Part shown: piece after piece, positions 1 through 8,099 of the stretch
Position numbering within the stretch: position 1 is the first letter of the stretch
Layout: each line of letters begins with the position of its first letter
NCBI GenBank assembly: GCA_050299435.1
Contig: JBNKVX010000093.1
Coordinates: 1-11,628, forward strand
Source of the DNA: 1162T-S-0a-05 sp050299435
GTDB taxonomy: Bacteria; Pseudomonadota; Gammaproteobacteria; Pseudomonadales; Cellvibrionaceae
Reading direction: 5' to 3'
DNA: 11,628 nt
The notes under the pieces: model-generated
What the model was told of the DNA's origin: nothing
Database searches by the model: none
The model's input: only the letters and a program-made list of their open reading frames with translations
Translations under genes and position numbers: made by a program

Positions 1-1672
1 GGTCAGGGATAAATTAGCGATATTTAAAACATCACCCGTATCCGGATCACTCGAACCCGCCAACAAATCAATTGAATAGGAAGCATCATCTTCGCTTGCA
101 GTTGAAGTGACTGCAGAAGAAACAACCGGATCGCCATTTCCACCAGTTATCGTAATTGTGGCCGTTTGCGATACCACTCCACCATTGCCATCTTCAATAT
201 CGTAGCTGTAGCTGATCACTTCTGACACACCATCGGCGAGACTGGTGTAGGCCGAAGGATCAATGTCGAGACTGTTTCCGTTTATGGTTACGCCGGAAGC
301 ATCGCCACCTGTTAAAGTCAGATTGGAAATATTTAAAACATCACTTGCATCAACATCTGTTGCACCCGCAAGCAAATCGATTGAATAGGCTAATGTATTT
401 TCTGTGGCTGATGAAATAATTGCCGAAGCAACAGTAGGTGCATCATTTGCACCGGTGATAGTTATCGTTGCTGTTTGCGCAACACTGCCGCCGCTACCAT
501 CTTCAATGTCGTAACTGTAGGAGATAACTTCACTTTCACCCACTGCTAAAGAATTATAAGCAGAAGGATCAATGTCGAGACTGTTTCCGTTTATTGTTAC
601 GCCGGATGCGTCACCACCTGTTAAAGTCAAATTATTAACATTTAAGCTATCACTCGCGTCGACATCCGTTGCACCCGCAAGCAAATCGATTGAATAGGCA
701 AAATCATCTTCTGTTGCAGTTGATGTAATTGCGGAAGTAACAACAGGTGCATCGTTTGCACCGATGATCGTAATCGTTGCCGTTTGCGCAACAGATCCGC
801 CATTACCGTCTTCGATGTCGTAGCTGTAAGAAATAATTTCTGATTCACCGACTGCTAAAGAGTTATAAGCAGAAGGATCAATGTCCAAACTGTTTCCGTT
901 AACCGCTACACCTGAAGCATCGCCACCTGTTAAAGTCAGATTAGCAACAATTAAGCTATCACTGGCGTCAACATCCGTTGCACCTGCCAATAGATCGATT
1001 GAATAGGCAAAATCATCTTCAGAAACTGTTGAAGTCACCGCTGTAGTCACAGTCGGTGCATCGTTTGCGCCGGTGATGGTAATAGTCGCAGTTTGCGCAA
1101 CTGAACCACCGTTACCGTCTTCAATATCGTAGCTGTAGGAAATAATTTCAGATTCACCGACTGCCAAAGAATTATAAGCTGAAGGATCGATATCCAGGCT
1201 GTTGCCATTAACCGTTACGCCAGAAGCATCACCGCCGGTTAAAGATAAGTTTGCAACATTTAGAATATCACTCGCATCAGCATCCGTTGCACCTGCAAGT
1301 AAATCAATTGAATAAGCTGCATCGTTTTCTGTTACCGTTGAAGTAATTGCAGAAGCAACAGTAGGCGCGTCATTTGCACCGGTGATAGTAATAGTCGCAG
1401 TTTGCGCAACACTGCCACCGTTGCCGTCTTCGATGTCGTAGCTGTAGGAAATAATTTCTGATTCGCCCACCGCTAAAGAATTGTAAGCAGAAGGATCAAC
1501 ATCTAAATTATTGCCGTTAACAGTAATACCAGAAGCATCACCGCCGGTCAGGGATAAATTAGCGACATTTAAAATATCACCTGCATCCGGATCGCTTGAA
1601 CCAGCCAACAAATCAAGTGAATAAGTGGAATCATCTTCACTGGTCGTTGAAGAAATCGCTGAACCAGCGACG
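1..1672 (-). repeat. 309-bp tandem repeats encoding 103-residue VCBS/cadherin-like domains
   Basis: The codons for the NDAP motif recur exactly every 309 bp. Unit boundaries fall at about 128, 437, 746, 1055, 1364 and 1673, giving five full units plus a partial sixth at 1-127 that continues off the left edge. No insertion or deletion breaks the phase. Conserved elements per unit are YSIDLLAG, DASD, LTGGDASG, SLDIDPSAYNSLAVGESE, SYSYDIEDGNGG and TATITITGANDAP. The unit at 128-436 departs at its end (GGNGDP instead of GANDAP). Differences between units are largely synonymous, as in a gene under protein-level selection. Such stalk repeats usually act as extenders that project adhesive domains away from the cell. 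Confidence 0.95.
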
Positions 1673-3102
1673 GGTGCTTCGTTTGCCTCCACCACAACAA
1701 CTTGAACGTTTGCATTGGACTCTAGGCCAGCGGCATCTCTAATGGTGTAGGTAATTTGGTCTTGCCCGATAAAATTGGTCGCAGGTTCATACCGAATAGT
1801 CCCGTCAGGATTTATTGCTACATTCCCTGATCCCGCACTTACGGAAACCAGACTGGGCTGTTCGCCATCAACGTCAAAATCATTGCTGAGCACATCAATA
1901 TTTATTGCTACATTTACTTCTGATGTGACGGTCGAGTCGTCTACAGCAACTGGGGCATCGTTCACAGCATTGACGAACAAACTAGCTGTATTAGCAAACT
2001 CCCCTCCCTGACCATCAGAAATAATATATGCAAATTCAACCGCCCCATTCCAGTCCGCAAGAGGATAAAACTCAAAATCATTTCCGACAAAATTGACTTG
2101 GCCTTCTCCGGAGCTTATCTGCAAAGAAACAACTTGCAAGACATCCAGATCAGGATCGCTTGCACCAGAAAGCAGCTGGTTCTGAGTTAATATAATCGAG
2201 TTGTCTTCATCAACTATTCCTGCATCAATTGAAGACGATGCCGTGGGCAAATCATTAATATTGTCTACTGATAAATTAAAACTTGAAGCTGCGTTATCAT
2301 TTTCCGCACCTGAATCATCACGCACGCTTAAATTAATTAGATATTCGCCATTATTATTCAGTGCAGCGTTATTTGTTGGCGCACCAGAAATTATTCCACT
2401 CTGAGGATCAAACACCAATCCTTCAGGGAGATTTTCTACTCTTATGTCGAGAGTTTGATTTTCGTTTTGATCAAAGATAAAGTCAGATAGGTTTAACGCC
2501 CAGTTTTGATCCTGATTCAGGCTAATGTCAGCTATTGGATTTATAACAGGCGTTGAATTGAACTGCTCAAGAAGAAAACCGCTGTCAAAGCCATCATTAT
2601 TAAATACCAGGTTCTGTAAGCTAAAGTTTATTCCACTTGTTTCAAACCCACTTTCCGGAGTAACTTCATTTCCAGTTCGGAGGATTCTTGCCGCACTTAC
2701 ACCGGCAGAACTCGAAGTGCTTGGAGCATCATCTCCGCCCGCAGCTGGTTCAGGCAGGATCTCTTCAAGCGTCAAACCAGATTCAAGAGATTGTTCTATT
2801 GCTTCAAAATCAATCCCTTCTTCAATGGAATTCTCAAGATCATCCTCTTTAATATTTTCCAAAAACTCTTTGTCGAGTTTTATTATTTCATCATGGCCAA
2901 AACTTATAGCCTGCATGTCTTCCAGTTGTAATACTCCGGCACTACCACCACGAGCCACTACAACATCGTTAAGCTGAAGCTCTAAGCCACTTCCTGCACT
3001 AATTCTGGATCCATCCTGTTTAACAACGACCACGTCGCCCTTAACACCCATTATTTTGCCGATATTAATTGAGGACGCATTTTCTATACTCTTATCTAAC
3101 AT
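1..3102 (-). CDS. Giant LapA/Bap-like repeat adhesin with N-terminal retention module, secreted by type I system (3' end outside window)
   Basis: The frame is open from ATG 3102 to the left edge: 1034 residues without a stop. Residues about 10-77 form a glycine/valine-rich beta module (IGKIMG, GDVVVVKQDG, QLNDVVVARGG), followed by an acidic helical stretch (78-116), PAAGG at 119-123 and a GNEVTPESGFET motif. This resembles the N-terminal retention module of LapA-type adhesins, which holds the protein in the outer-membrane channel until LapG cuts between the two alanines. Next come a putative-Ig (He_PIG-like) domain (about 182-284), two cadherin/Big_9-like domains (about 284-380 and 382-474), then 103-residue VCBS-like repeats ending in TITGANDAP. 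There is no N-terminal signal peptide, as expected for type I export, whose signal is C-terminal and out of view. The start lies 7 bp after the channel gene stop with no clear ribosome site, so translation may be coupled. Domain family names are recognised by eye. Confidence 0.9.
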   Translation of the reverse strand, partial: MLDKSIENASSINIGKIMGVKGDVVVVKQDGSRISAGSGLELQLNDVVVARGGSAGVLQLEDMQAISFGHDEIIKLDKEFLENIKEDDLENSIEEGIDFEAIEQSLESGLTLEEILPEPAAGGDDAPSTSSSAGVSAARILRTGNEVTPESGFETSGINFSLQNLVFNNDGFDSGFLLEQFNSTPVINPIADISLNQDQNWALNLSDFIFDQNENQTLDIRVENLPEGLVFDPQSGIISGAPTNNAALNNNGEYLINLSVRDDSGAENDNAASSFNLSVDNINDLPTASSSIDAGIVDEDNSIILTQNQLLSGASDPDLDVLQVVSLQISSGEGQVNFVGNDFEFYPLADWNGAVEFAYIISDGQGGEFANTASLFVNAVNDAPVAVDDSTVTSEVNVAINIDVLSNDFDVDGEQPSLVSVSAGSGNVAINPDGTIRYEPATNFIGQDQITYTIRDAAGLESNANVQVVVVEANEAPVAGSAISSTTSEDDSTYSLDLLAGSSDPDAGDILNVANLSLTGGDASGITVNGNNLDVDPSAYNSLAVGESEIISYSYDIEDGNGGSVAQTATITITGANDAPTVASAITSTVTENDAAYSIDLLAGATDADASDILNVANLSLTGGDASGVTVNGNSLDIDPSAYNSLAVGESEIISYSYDIEDGNGGSVAQTATITITGANDAPTVTTAVTSTVSEDDFAYSIDLLAGATDVDASDSLIVANLTLTGGDASGVAVNGNSLDIDPSAYNSLAVGESEIISYSYDIEDGNGGSVAQTATITIIGANDAPVVTSAITSTATEDDFAYSIDLLAGATDVDASDSLNVNNLTLTGGDASGVTINGNSLDIDPSAYNSLAVGESEVISYSYDIEDGSGGSVAQTATITITGANDAPTVASAIISSATENTLAYSIDLLAGATDVDASDVLNISNLTLTGGDASGVTINGNSLDIDPSAYTSLADGVSEVISYSYDIEDGNGGVVSQTATITITGGNGDPVVSSAVTSTASEDDASYSIDLLAGSSDPDTGDVLNIANLSLT
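2734..2748 (-). other. Candidate LapG-type cleavage site (PAAGG) in the retention module
   Basis: Codons 119-123 of the adhesin read Pro-Ala-Ala-Gly-Gly. LapG-family periplasmic cysteine proteases cut LapA-type adhesins between two alanines in a (T/P/A)AAG context, about 110-120 residues from the N terminus. Both the motif and its distance from the start fit. The predicted cut is between Ala120 and Ala121. The motif is seen directly; its function is inferred from the family. Confidence 0.7.
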
Positions 3103-3109
3103 CTAATCA

Positions 3110-4408
3110 TTAATAATCCAAAGGAACATTCAACACATCCAAAAATGATCCCGCAGCATTAAAAATACGGTAAGCTGCATACAGGCGATCAAATTCGGCA
3201 TTAATAAGCGATCGTTTTGCCTCAACGACTTCAGTTTCTGTATTCAATAAATCCAACAGTGTTCTTCTGCCAATATTGAATTGTTTTGCGTAGGCCTGTT
3301 TAGTATTTGTCGCAGCTGTAACGTGTTCTTTTAAAAAGCTTTCTTGTTGTGTAAGGGCCTCATAAGCATTCCACGATAATTGCATGCTCTCGACCACTTG
3401 TCGGCGCGTATTGTTTCGCACATCTTTTGCTTCTTGCGTAAGTAGGGCGGTTTGCCTTTTTCTTGCTTTATTTGCACCGCCTGTAAAAAGGTCATAACGC
3501 ATTCTTAACGCAATGACCAGATCTTCATCTTCACCCTCAATGCCACCAATATTTTCATCCCAACGTTTGTCAGCCTCCAAATGCAGTCGAGGCCAAACTG
3601 AACTTTTAGCCGCTTCATATTGAGACTGGGCAGCAGCTACATCAGAAGAAGCCGCTTTTAACGTCGGATGATCCGAGATAGCGAGATTGATAGCCTCATT
3701 TCGAGACGAGGGTAAATTCCCTGGGATTGAAGGTCTTTCCATACTTTCTATCCCCGGATAAACTCCGGTTAATCTGTAGTAAGTGCTTTGTGCATCAGCA
3801 AGATTATTTTGAGCAACAATTAGATTTGAATTGGCCAGCGCCAAGCGTGCTGCAATCTGATCCAGGTCAGCTTTACTTCCCACACCTGTATCACTTCTTA
3901 ATTTCATTTGGTCGTAAATATTTTTGTGCTCCCACAATGTTTCCCTTGTGAGATCCAGAAGCTGGGTATGACGCATAACATTCAAATAGGCTTCAGCAAT
4001 TCTAAGCGCGATCCTGTCGGCTGTTGCTTCAACTTCATAACGTGAACTTTCAACACGAGCACGCTGTCTTTTAATCTCAGAAGTAGCCGCAAATCCATCA
4101 AATAAAAGCTGTGAAGCTTGGACGCCAAATTCTCGCCTATCCAAATCCACGCTTTGATTCCCGGTCGCCGGCGCGGTGCGAGTTTCACTGCCTACCCCGG
4201 CAGACACAGATAACTGCGGATACAGGGAAGATTTGGCCTGGTCCACTTCAAATTCACGAGAGAGAAATTCGCTCTTTGCCGCCAAAAACTCTGGATTTGA
4301 GCGAAGCGCTTGAGTAACCACATCCTGCAACGACGCTGCATTTACCCCCTGAACGGCACACAGTGGCAATAATGAGATCAACAAAATGATTCCGGTTTGT
4401 CTAACCAA
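3110..4408 (-). CDS. TolC-family type I secretion outer-membrane channel (LapE-like)
   Basis: This 432-residue protein is the outer-membrane channel of the type I system and matches the usual TolC-family length of about 430-480. Residues 1-24 form a signal peptide (hydrophobic ILLISLLPLCAV, cleavage expected after VNA). Two homologous OEP halves follow, each a long coiled-coil hairpin joined to beta strands. The first half carries ALRSNPEF, YPQLSVSAG and ASQLLFDGF; the second carries AISDHPTL, WPRLHLEA, RYDLFTGG and FNIGRRTLLDLLNTE, which are standard landmarks. The start is TTG: no ATG precedes it in frame before a stop at about 4436, and an AGAGGG ribosome site sits 8 nt upstream. The gene stands 131 bp after the adaptor gene and 7 bp before the adhesin. 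In LapA systems this channel also holds the uncleaved retention module, so the tight link to the adhesin makes sense. Confidence 0.95.
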   Translation of the reverse strand: MVRQTGIILLISLLPLCAVQGVNAASLQDVVTQALRSNPEFLAAKSEFLSREFEVDQAKSSLYPQLSVSAGVGSETRTAPATGNQSVDLDRREFGVQASQLLFDGFAATSEIKRQRARVESSRYEVEATADRIALRIAEAYLNVMRHTQLLDLTRETLWEHKNIYDQMKLRSDTGVGSKADLDQIAARLALANSNLIVAQNNLADAQSTYYRLTGVYPGIESMERPSIPGNLPSSRNEAINLAISDHPTLKAASSDVAAAQSQYEAAKSSVWPRLHLEADKRWDENIGGIEGEDEDLVIALRMRYDLFTGGANKARKRQTALLTQEAKDVRNNTRRQVVESMQLSWNAYEALTQQESFLKEHVTAATNTKQAYAKQFNIGRRTLLDLLNTETEVVEAKRSLINAEFDRLYAAYRIFNAAGSFLDVLNVPLDY

Positions 4409-4539
4409 AGAACAGCCCTCTATAATTTGGTCGATTTATGTACATAACTGGTTTGTATACAGGACGTACTATAGCGTTTTTCTCATACCTTGCACAGAAA
4501 TCCTCATACTATAGTGTGAGAATTCCGACAAAGTATGAG
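4409..4539 (-). promoter_or_regulatory. Intergenic region with clustered direct and inverted repeats ahead of the channel-adhesin pair
   Basis: This is the only sizeable gap inside the secretion operon. It holds an 18-bp near-perfect palindrome at 4503-4520 (CTCATACTATAGTGTGAG, one mismatched pair). The half-site CTCATAC recurs at 4482-4488, and its inverse GTATGAG lies at 4533-4539. The octamer TACTATAG occurs at 4467-4474 and 4507-4514, 40 bp apart. On the minus strand the two TATAGT copies could serve as -10 elements, but I see no good -35 partner. The arrangement suits an operator array or mutually exclusive RNA hairpins; no T-tract follows, so a simple terminator is unlikely. Function is inferred. 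Confidence 0.5.
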
Positions 4540-5931
4540 TTAGCGCTCCCGAAGGGCTAGTTGGCGGGTCTTTAGTATGGGTTTAAGGATGTAGTCAAGG
4601 ATCGACTTTTTGCCGGTTAGGATGTCAACTGTCACCGTCATACCGGGTATTATAGGGAGTTCAGCGCCATTTTGCCCTCTAAACACCCTGCTGGTTTCGA
4701 CTTTAACGACATAAAAACTGTTTCCTTTGTCGTCCAAAATAGTATCGGGGCTGATATGTACCAGCTCACCATCCAATCCACCCATTATGGAAAAATCATA
4801 CGCTGTAAATTTGACCTTGGCCGTCTGGCCGGGGTGCAGAAATCCAATATCGGCGGGCTTGATTCTCGCTTCAACTAATAGCACATCTTCACTGGGTACA
4901 ATTTCGATAATATCCATTCCGGGCTGTATCACCCCACCAATGGTTTTAACCAACAACTGCTTAACAGTGCCCTCGACAGGTGAGGTCACGTTAGTTCTTT
5001 TGACCCTGTCTGCAAGCGCTTGATTAGTTTGAGTCAAGCGTGAGAATTCAAGATTAATCTTATTTATTTCTTCTCTGGCTTCACGCTTAAATACAACGTC
5101 GAGATTCGCCAGTTTTTCTTGTGCCTCCTTTAAATTAGACTGAACGCGAGGCAACGCGAGTCTTGCAGCATTTAATTCCCCCTGTAAATCATTGAGCTGT
5201 CGTTCCAGTCGCAACAACTCCACTTTGGAAATAGCGCCTTCATCTGCCAATGGGCGTGTTAATTCCAGTTCTTTGTTAAGCAAATCGTAACTGGTACTAA
5301 GTTGATCGTGTTTAGATTTCAGTTCGGAAATCTCTTGCTGCTTTTGGATAGTTTGCTCTTCCAACACATCTCTATTACTTTGCAACTCATCAATTCGTGA
5401 GCGGTACAATTCCATCTCTTGCTGAGCGAGCAACTCATCAAACTTGTGATTGGGTGGTAAAACAAAGTCCTTTCCCTCTGCTTCTGCTCGTAGGCGCATC
5501 GACTTTATCTCCAATTGCGCAAGCGTCAAACCTGCCTCTCTCAGTTCTGATGAAAATCGCGTGTCGTCAATGCGCAACAACCGTTGCCCGCGATGCACTC
5601 TCATCCCCTCCGTGACGTAAAGTTCAGCGAGTATCCCTCCTTCTAGATTTTGAACAATTTGTATTTGCTGAGAGGGTACGACCTTACCTTCTCCGCGCGC
5701 AAACTCATCCACCTGAGCAAAAGCCGCCCAAATAATTAAAGAGATAAAAACCACAAAAACCAGCCACAGTAATAACTGTCCACCTTTCGGGCTTTGTTGC
5801 AACAAAGCCGCTTTGGCCGACGACACATAGTTAAGATCTTCCTGAGGTAAGGTATTTAAATTTCCGAATAAAAAGTTTCGAATAGTTCTAAAAATGCTCA
5901 TCGGCGTACCGGAAATAAATTTAGGAGACAC
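4540..5931 (-). CDS. HlyD-family type I secretion periplasmic adaptor (LapC-like membrane fusion protein)
   Basis: The 463-residue protein links the inner-membrane ABC exporter to the TolC-type channel. It has a short cytoplasmic N terminus, one membrane helix at about 53-72 (LLLWLVFVVFISLIIWAAFA), and the type I adaptor signature GEGKVVPSQQIQIVQNLEGG. A biotinyl-lipoyl-like half follows (VTEGMRVHRGQRLLRID). Next are long alpha-helical coiled coils rich in E, Q, L and K (about 140-310), the second lipoyl half (TSPVEGTVKQL, GGVIQPGMDIIEIVP), and a C-terminal beta barrel with PIIPGMTVTVDILTGKKS, typical of the family. The GTG at 5931 overlaps the end of the exporter gene by 11 bp and has AGGG 7 nt upstream. 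An in-frame ATG at 5901 would give 453 residues but has a poorer ribosome site. I prefer the GTG only slightly. Confidence 0.95.
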   Translation of the reverse strand: MSPKFISGTPMSIFRTIRNFLFGNLNTLPQEDLNYVSSAKAALLQQSPKGGQLLLWLVFVVFISLIIWAAFAQVDEFARGEGKVVPSQQIQIVQNLEGGILAELYVTEGMRVHRGQRLLRIDDTRFSSELREAGLTLAQLEIKSMRLRAEAEGKDFVLPPNHKFDELLAQQEMELYRSRIDELQSNRDVLEEQTIQKQQEISELKSKHDQLSTSYDLLNKELELTRPLADEGAISKVELLRLERQLNDLQGELNAARLALPRVQSNLKEAQEKLANLDVVFKREAREEINKINLEFSRLTQTNQALADRVKRTNVTSPVEGTVKQLLVKTIGGVIQPGMDIIEIVPSEDVLLVEARIKPADIGFLHPGQTAKVKFTAYDFSIMGGLDGELVHISPDTILDDKGNSFYVVKVETSRVFRGQNGAELPIIPGMTVTVDILTGKKSILDYILKPILKTRQLALRER

Positions 5932-8077
5932 GAATCTGCCCTGCTTTAAGTGCAGTTAAAACATCTTCTTTTAAACCGTCTGCTACCACTCGCCCCTTAT
6001 CAAGAACAATAATTCTTTCCACTAGCGCAAGCAAAGTCGTTTTATGCGTGACCAGAATCAACGTTTCTTTATTTAACTTAAGCTTCAAATTTTCTATAAG
6101 ATTCTGCTCAGCCGTGCTATCCATTGAAGAACTGGGCTCATCCATTAAGATAATGGGAGGATGTCCTATTAACGATCGCGCTATCGAAATAGATTGCTTT
6201 TGCCCGCCAGAAAGGTTTTCACCTCGCTCACTTACTTTACGATCAAAGCCATGCGGATGTAAATTTACAAAAGAATTTACACCGGCTATTTCTGATGCTT
6301 CAATGATTTCAGCATCTGTTACGGCAGACAATTTATAGGCAATATTTTCTCGAATACTGCCATAAAAAAGCAAATTATCTTGCGGAACATAGCCAATATT
6401 TTCTCGCAAATCTGCCGCATCTATTTGCTTAATATCAATATCATCAATACGAATACTACCTTCTTGTGGCTGATAAAGATTTGCAATGAGTTTGTGCAGT
6501 GTAGACTTTCCTGAACCCAGTTTTCCTATAATGGCAACTTTTTCTCCGGGCTTAATTCTAAAGCTCACACCATCCAGGGCCTTTTGCTCTTCTCTAGGAT
6601 AACTAAAACTTACATCCGCAAATTCAATTGCTCCTTTAAACTCTTCACGTTTTATGAAACTTTTTCCTTCGGGCCTTTCCTGCGTTTGCTGAACCAAACC
6701 TTCAATTGCCTGCAAAGCCACTTTCGATTGCTGGTACTGAACCATTAAGCCTGCAACTTGTGATAACGGTGCCAACACACGCGCCGACAAAAGTACGCAA
6801 GCAATTAATCCACCAAGTGTTAGATTATTTGACCCGATTGCATATACGCCAGCGATAACAATAAGTACCGCAGCCACCTGTTGCATAAAGGCAGCAAAAC
6901 TAGTTGTGCTATTTGACCATAACCTCGATTTCAAACCCCAATAGGATAAAAGTGCAACCGCCTTTTCCCACTTTCTTAGCACTCGACCTTCCGCGTTGAG
7001 TATTTTGAGGGTTTCCAGATTTGTCATCGCCTCAACAAGGGTTGCACTTTTTTGAGCTGAGGCAGAAAAACCATTTACAACCGCACGAAATAAGAAGCGT
7101 TGGGAAACCCATGAATACAACAATATCAGGGGAATAATAATTAAGGGAATCCAAACTAGAGTTCCACCGATATAAGCAATCGCCAAAATAAATAGCAATA
7201 CGAAGGGTAGATCAACAAAGGCGGTAATTGTTGCTGAAGTAATAAAATTTCGAATAGATTCGAAATCTCTCAACTGACTGACGAATGCACCAACAGACGC
7301 TGGATGCTTATCAAATCGAGCGCCCAGTACACGTTCAAATATAAATGCAGAAAGCAGGATATCTGATTTTTTACCGGCCAATTCTATAAAATAAACACGT
7401 AATAGCCTCAAAAGATAATCAAACAGAAAAACACACAAAACTCCAATTGACAATGCCCAAAGCGTTTCAACAGCATTGTTGGGCACTACTCGGTCATACA
7501 CATTCATAACAAACAATGGATTCGCAAGCGCGAAAGTATTTATTATGAATGAAGCAATCAACACATCGCGATAAATGCGCCAACTTTTGAAAATAGTTGA
7601 CCAAAACCAATGTTGGGGTTTTGTATCCTTTAAAGCTTCTGCACGATCTTCAAATTTATCAAGGGGCTTTAAATAAACAACAATTCCACTGTATTGTTTT
7701 TCTAACGTGGTCAATTCTATATCCACGTCTTGATTTTCAAGAGGAAGGAATATTCTGGCTTTTCCATTTAATTTATCAATGGCAAGCATCACAACCGCTT
7801 TATTATCAGCGAGAAGTAAAATTACAGGCAAAACCAATTCTGGAATCTCTTCCAATTTGCGTTGAACAATTGAGGTGCTTAATTCAGCCCGTTCAGCGGC
7901 ACGGGAAAGCAATTCAGGGGAAAGTTTATTTTCTATAAGTGGTAGGCCAGCAACCAAACTGGTGTGGGTTGCGGGTTTATTTTCAAGCTGCGCAATTTTA
8001 ATGAGCGCTTCAAGCAGGGGATCATGCCTCGAACCAGCATGAATATTTGAGCCAGAATGTTTGTTATATTTCGGCAT
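5921..8077 (-). CDS. Type I secretion ABC exporter, permease-ATPase with degenerate C39-like domain (LapB-like)
   Basis: This 718-residue protein powers export of the adhesin across the inner membrane. Residues about 15-140 form a C39-peptidase-like domain. The usual catalytic cysteine position near the start (family pattern DxLLxC) reads DPLLEAL, so the domain should not cleave and probably binds substrate. About 165-455 is the six-helix ABC transmembrane domain, with the NVYDRVVPNNA motif typical of type I exporters. The ATPase domain is complete: Walker A GKLGSGKST (518-526), Q-loop Q566, signature LSGGQ (622-626), Walker B ILMDE (643-647), D-loop SSMD and H-loop His678. Start ATG 8077 has only a weak ribosome site. 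The gene heads the four-gene secretion and adhesin set, 65 bp after recX, and overlaps the adaptor start by 11 bp. The C39-like type without cysteine is the class associated with large biofilm adhesins and RTX proteins. Confidence 0.96.
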   Translation of the reverse strand: MPKYNKHSGSNIHAGSRHDPLLEALIKIAQLENKPATHTSLVAGLPLIENKLSPELLSRAAERAELSTSIVQRKLEEIPELVLPVILLLADNKAVVMLAIDKLNGKARIFLPLENQDVDIELTTLEKQYSGIVVYLKPLDKFEDRAEALKDTKPQHWFWSTIFKSWRIYRDVLIASFIINTFALANPLFVMNVYDRVVPNNAVETLWALSIGVLCVFLFDYLLRLLRVYFIELAGKKSDILLSAFIFERVLGARFDKHPASVGAFVSQLRDFESIRNFITSATITAFVDLPFVLLFILAIAYIGGTLVWIPLIIIPLILLYSWVSQRFLFRAVVNGFSASAQKSATLVEAMTNLETLKILNAEGRVLRKWEKAVALLSYWGLKSRLWSNSTTSFAAFMQQVAAVLIVIAGVYAIGSNNLTLGGLIACVLLSARVLAPLSQVAGLMVQYQQSKVALQAIEGLVQQTQERPEGKSFIKREEFKGAIEFADVSFSYPREEQKALDGVSFRIKPGEKVAIIGKLGSGKSTLHKLIANLYQPQEGSIRIDDIDIKQIDAADLRENIGYVPQDNLLFYGSIRENIAYKLSAVTDAEIIEASEIAGVNSFVNLHPHGFDRKVSERGENLSGGQKQSISIARSLIGHPPIILMDEPSSSMDSTAEQNLIENLKLKLNKETLILVTHKTTLLALVERIIVLDKGRVVADGLKEDVLTALKAGQIRVS

Positions 8078-8099
8078 ACCAAGGTTATCTTACCTGAGG

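Noticed and set aside
128..1672. The regular array considered as a CRISPR or an intergenic repeat
   Set aside because: The period is 309 bp, a multiple of three, with an uninterrupted reading frame and largely synonymous differences, so it is protein-coding tandem repeats.
1775..2404. Two short plus-strand open frames (1775-2011 and 2201-2404)
   Set aside because: Antisense to the adhesin cadherin-like domains; they follow from its codon composition and have no ribosome site that stands out.
2525..2977. A 150-codon open frame on the plus strand
   Set aside because: It lies antisense to the N-terminal part of the adhesin, whose frame is continuous and matches a known module. The antisense translation is serine-rich low-complexity sequence without a recognisable domain.
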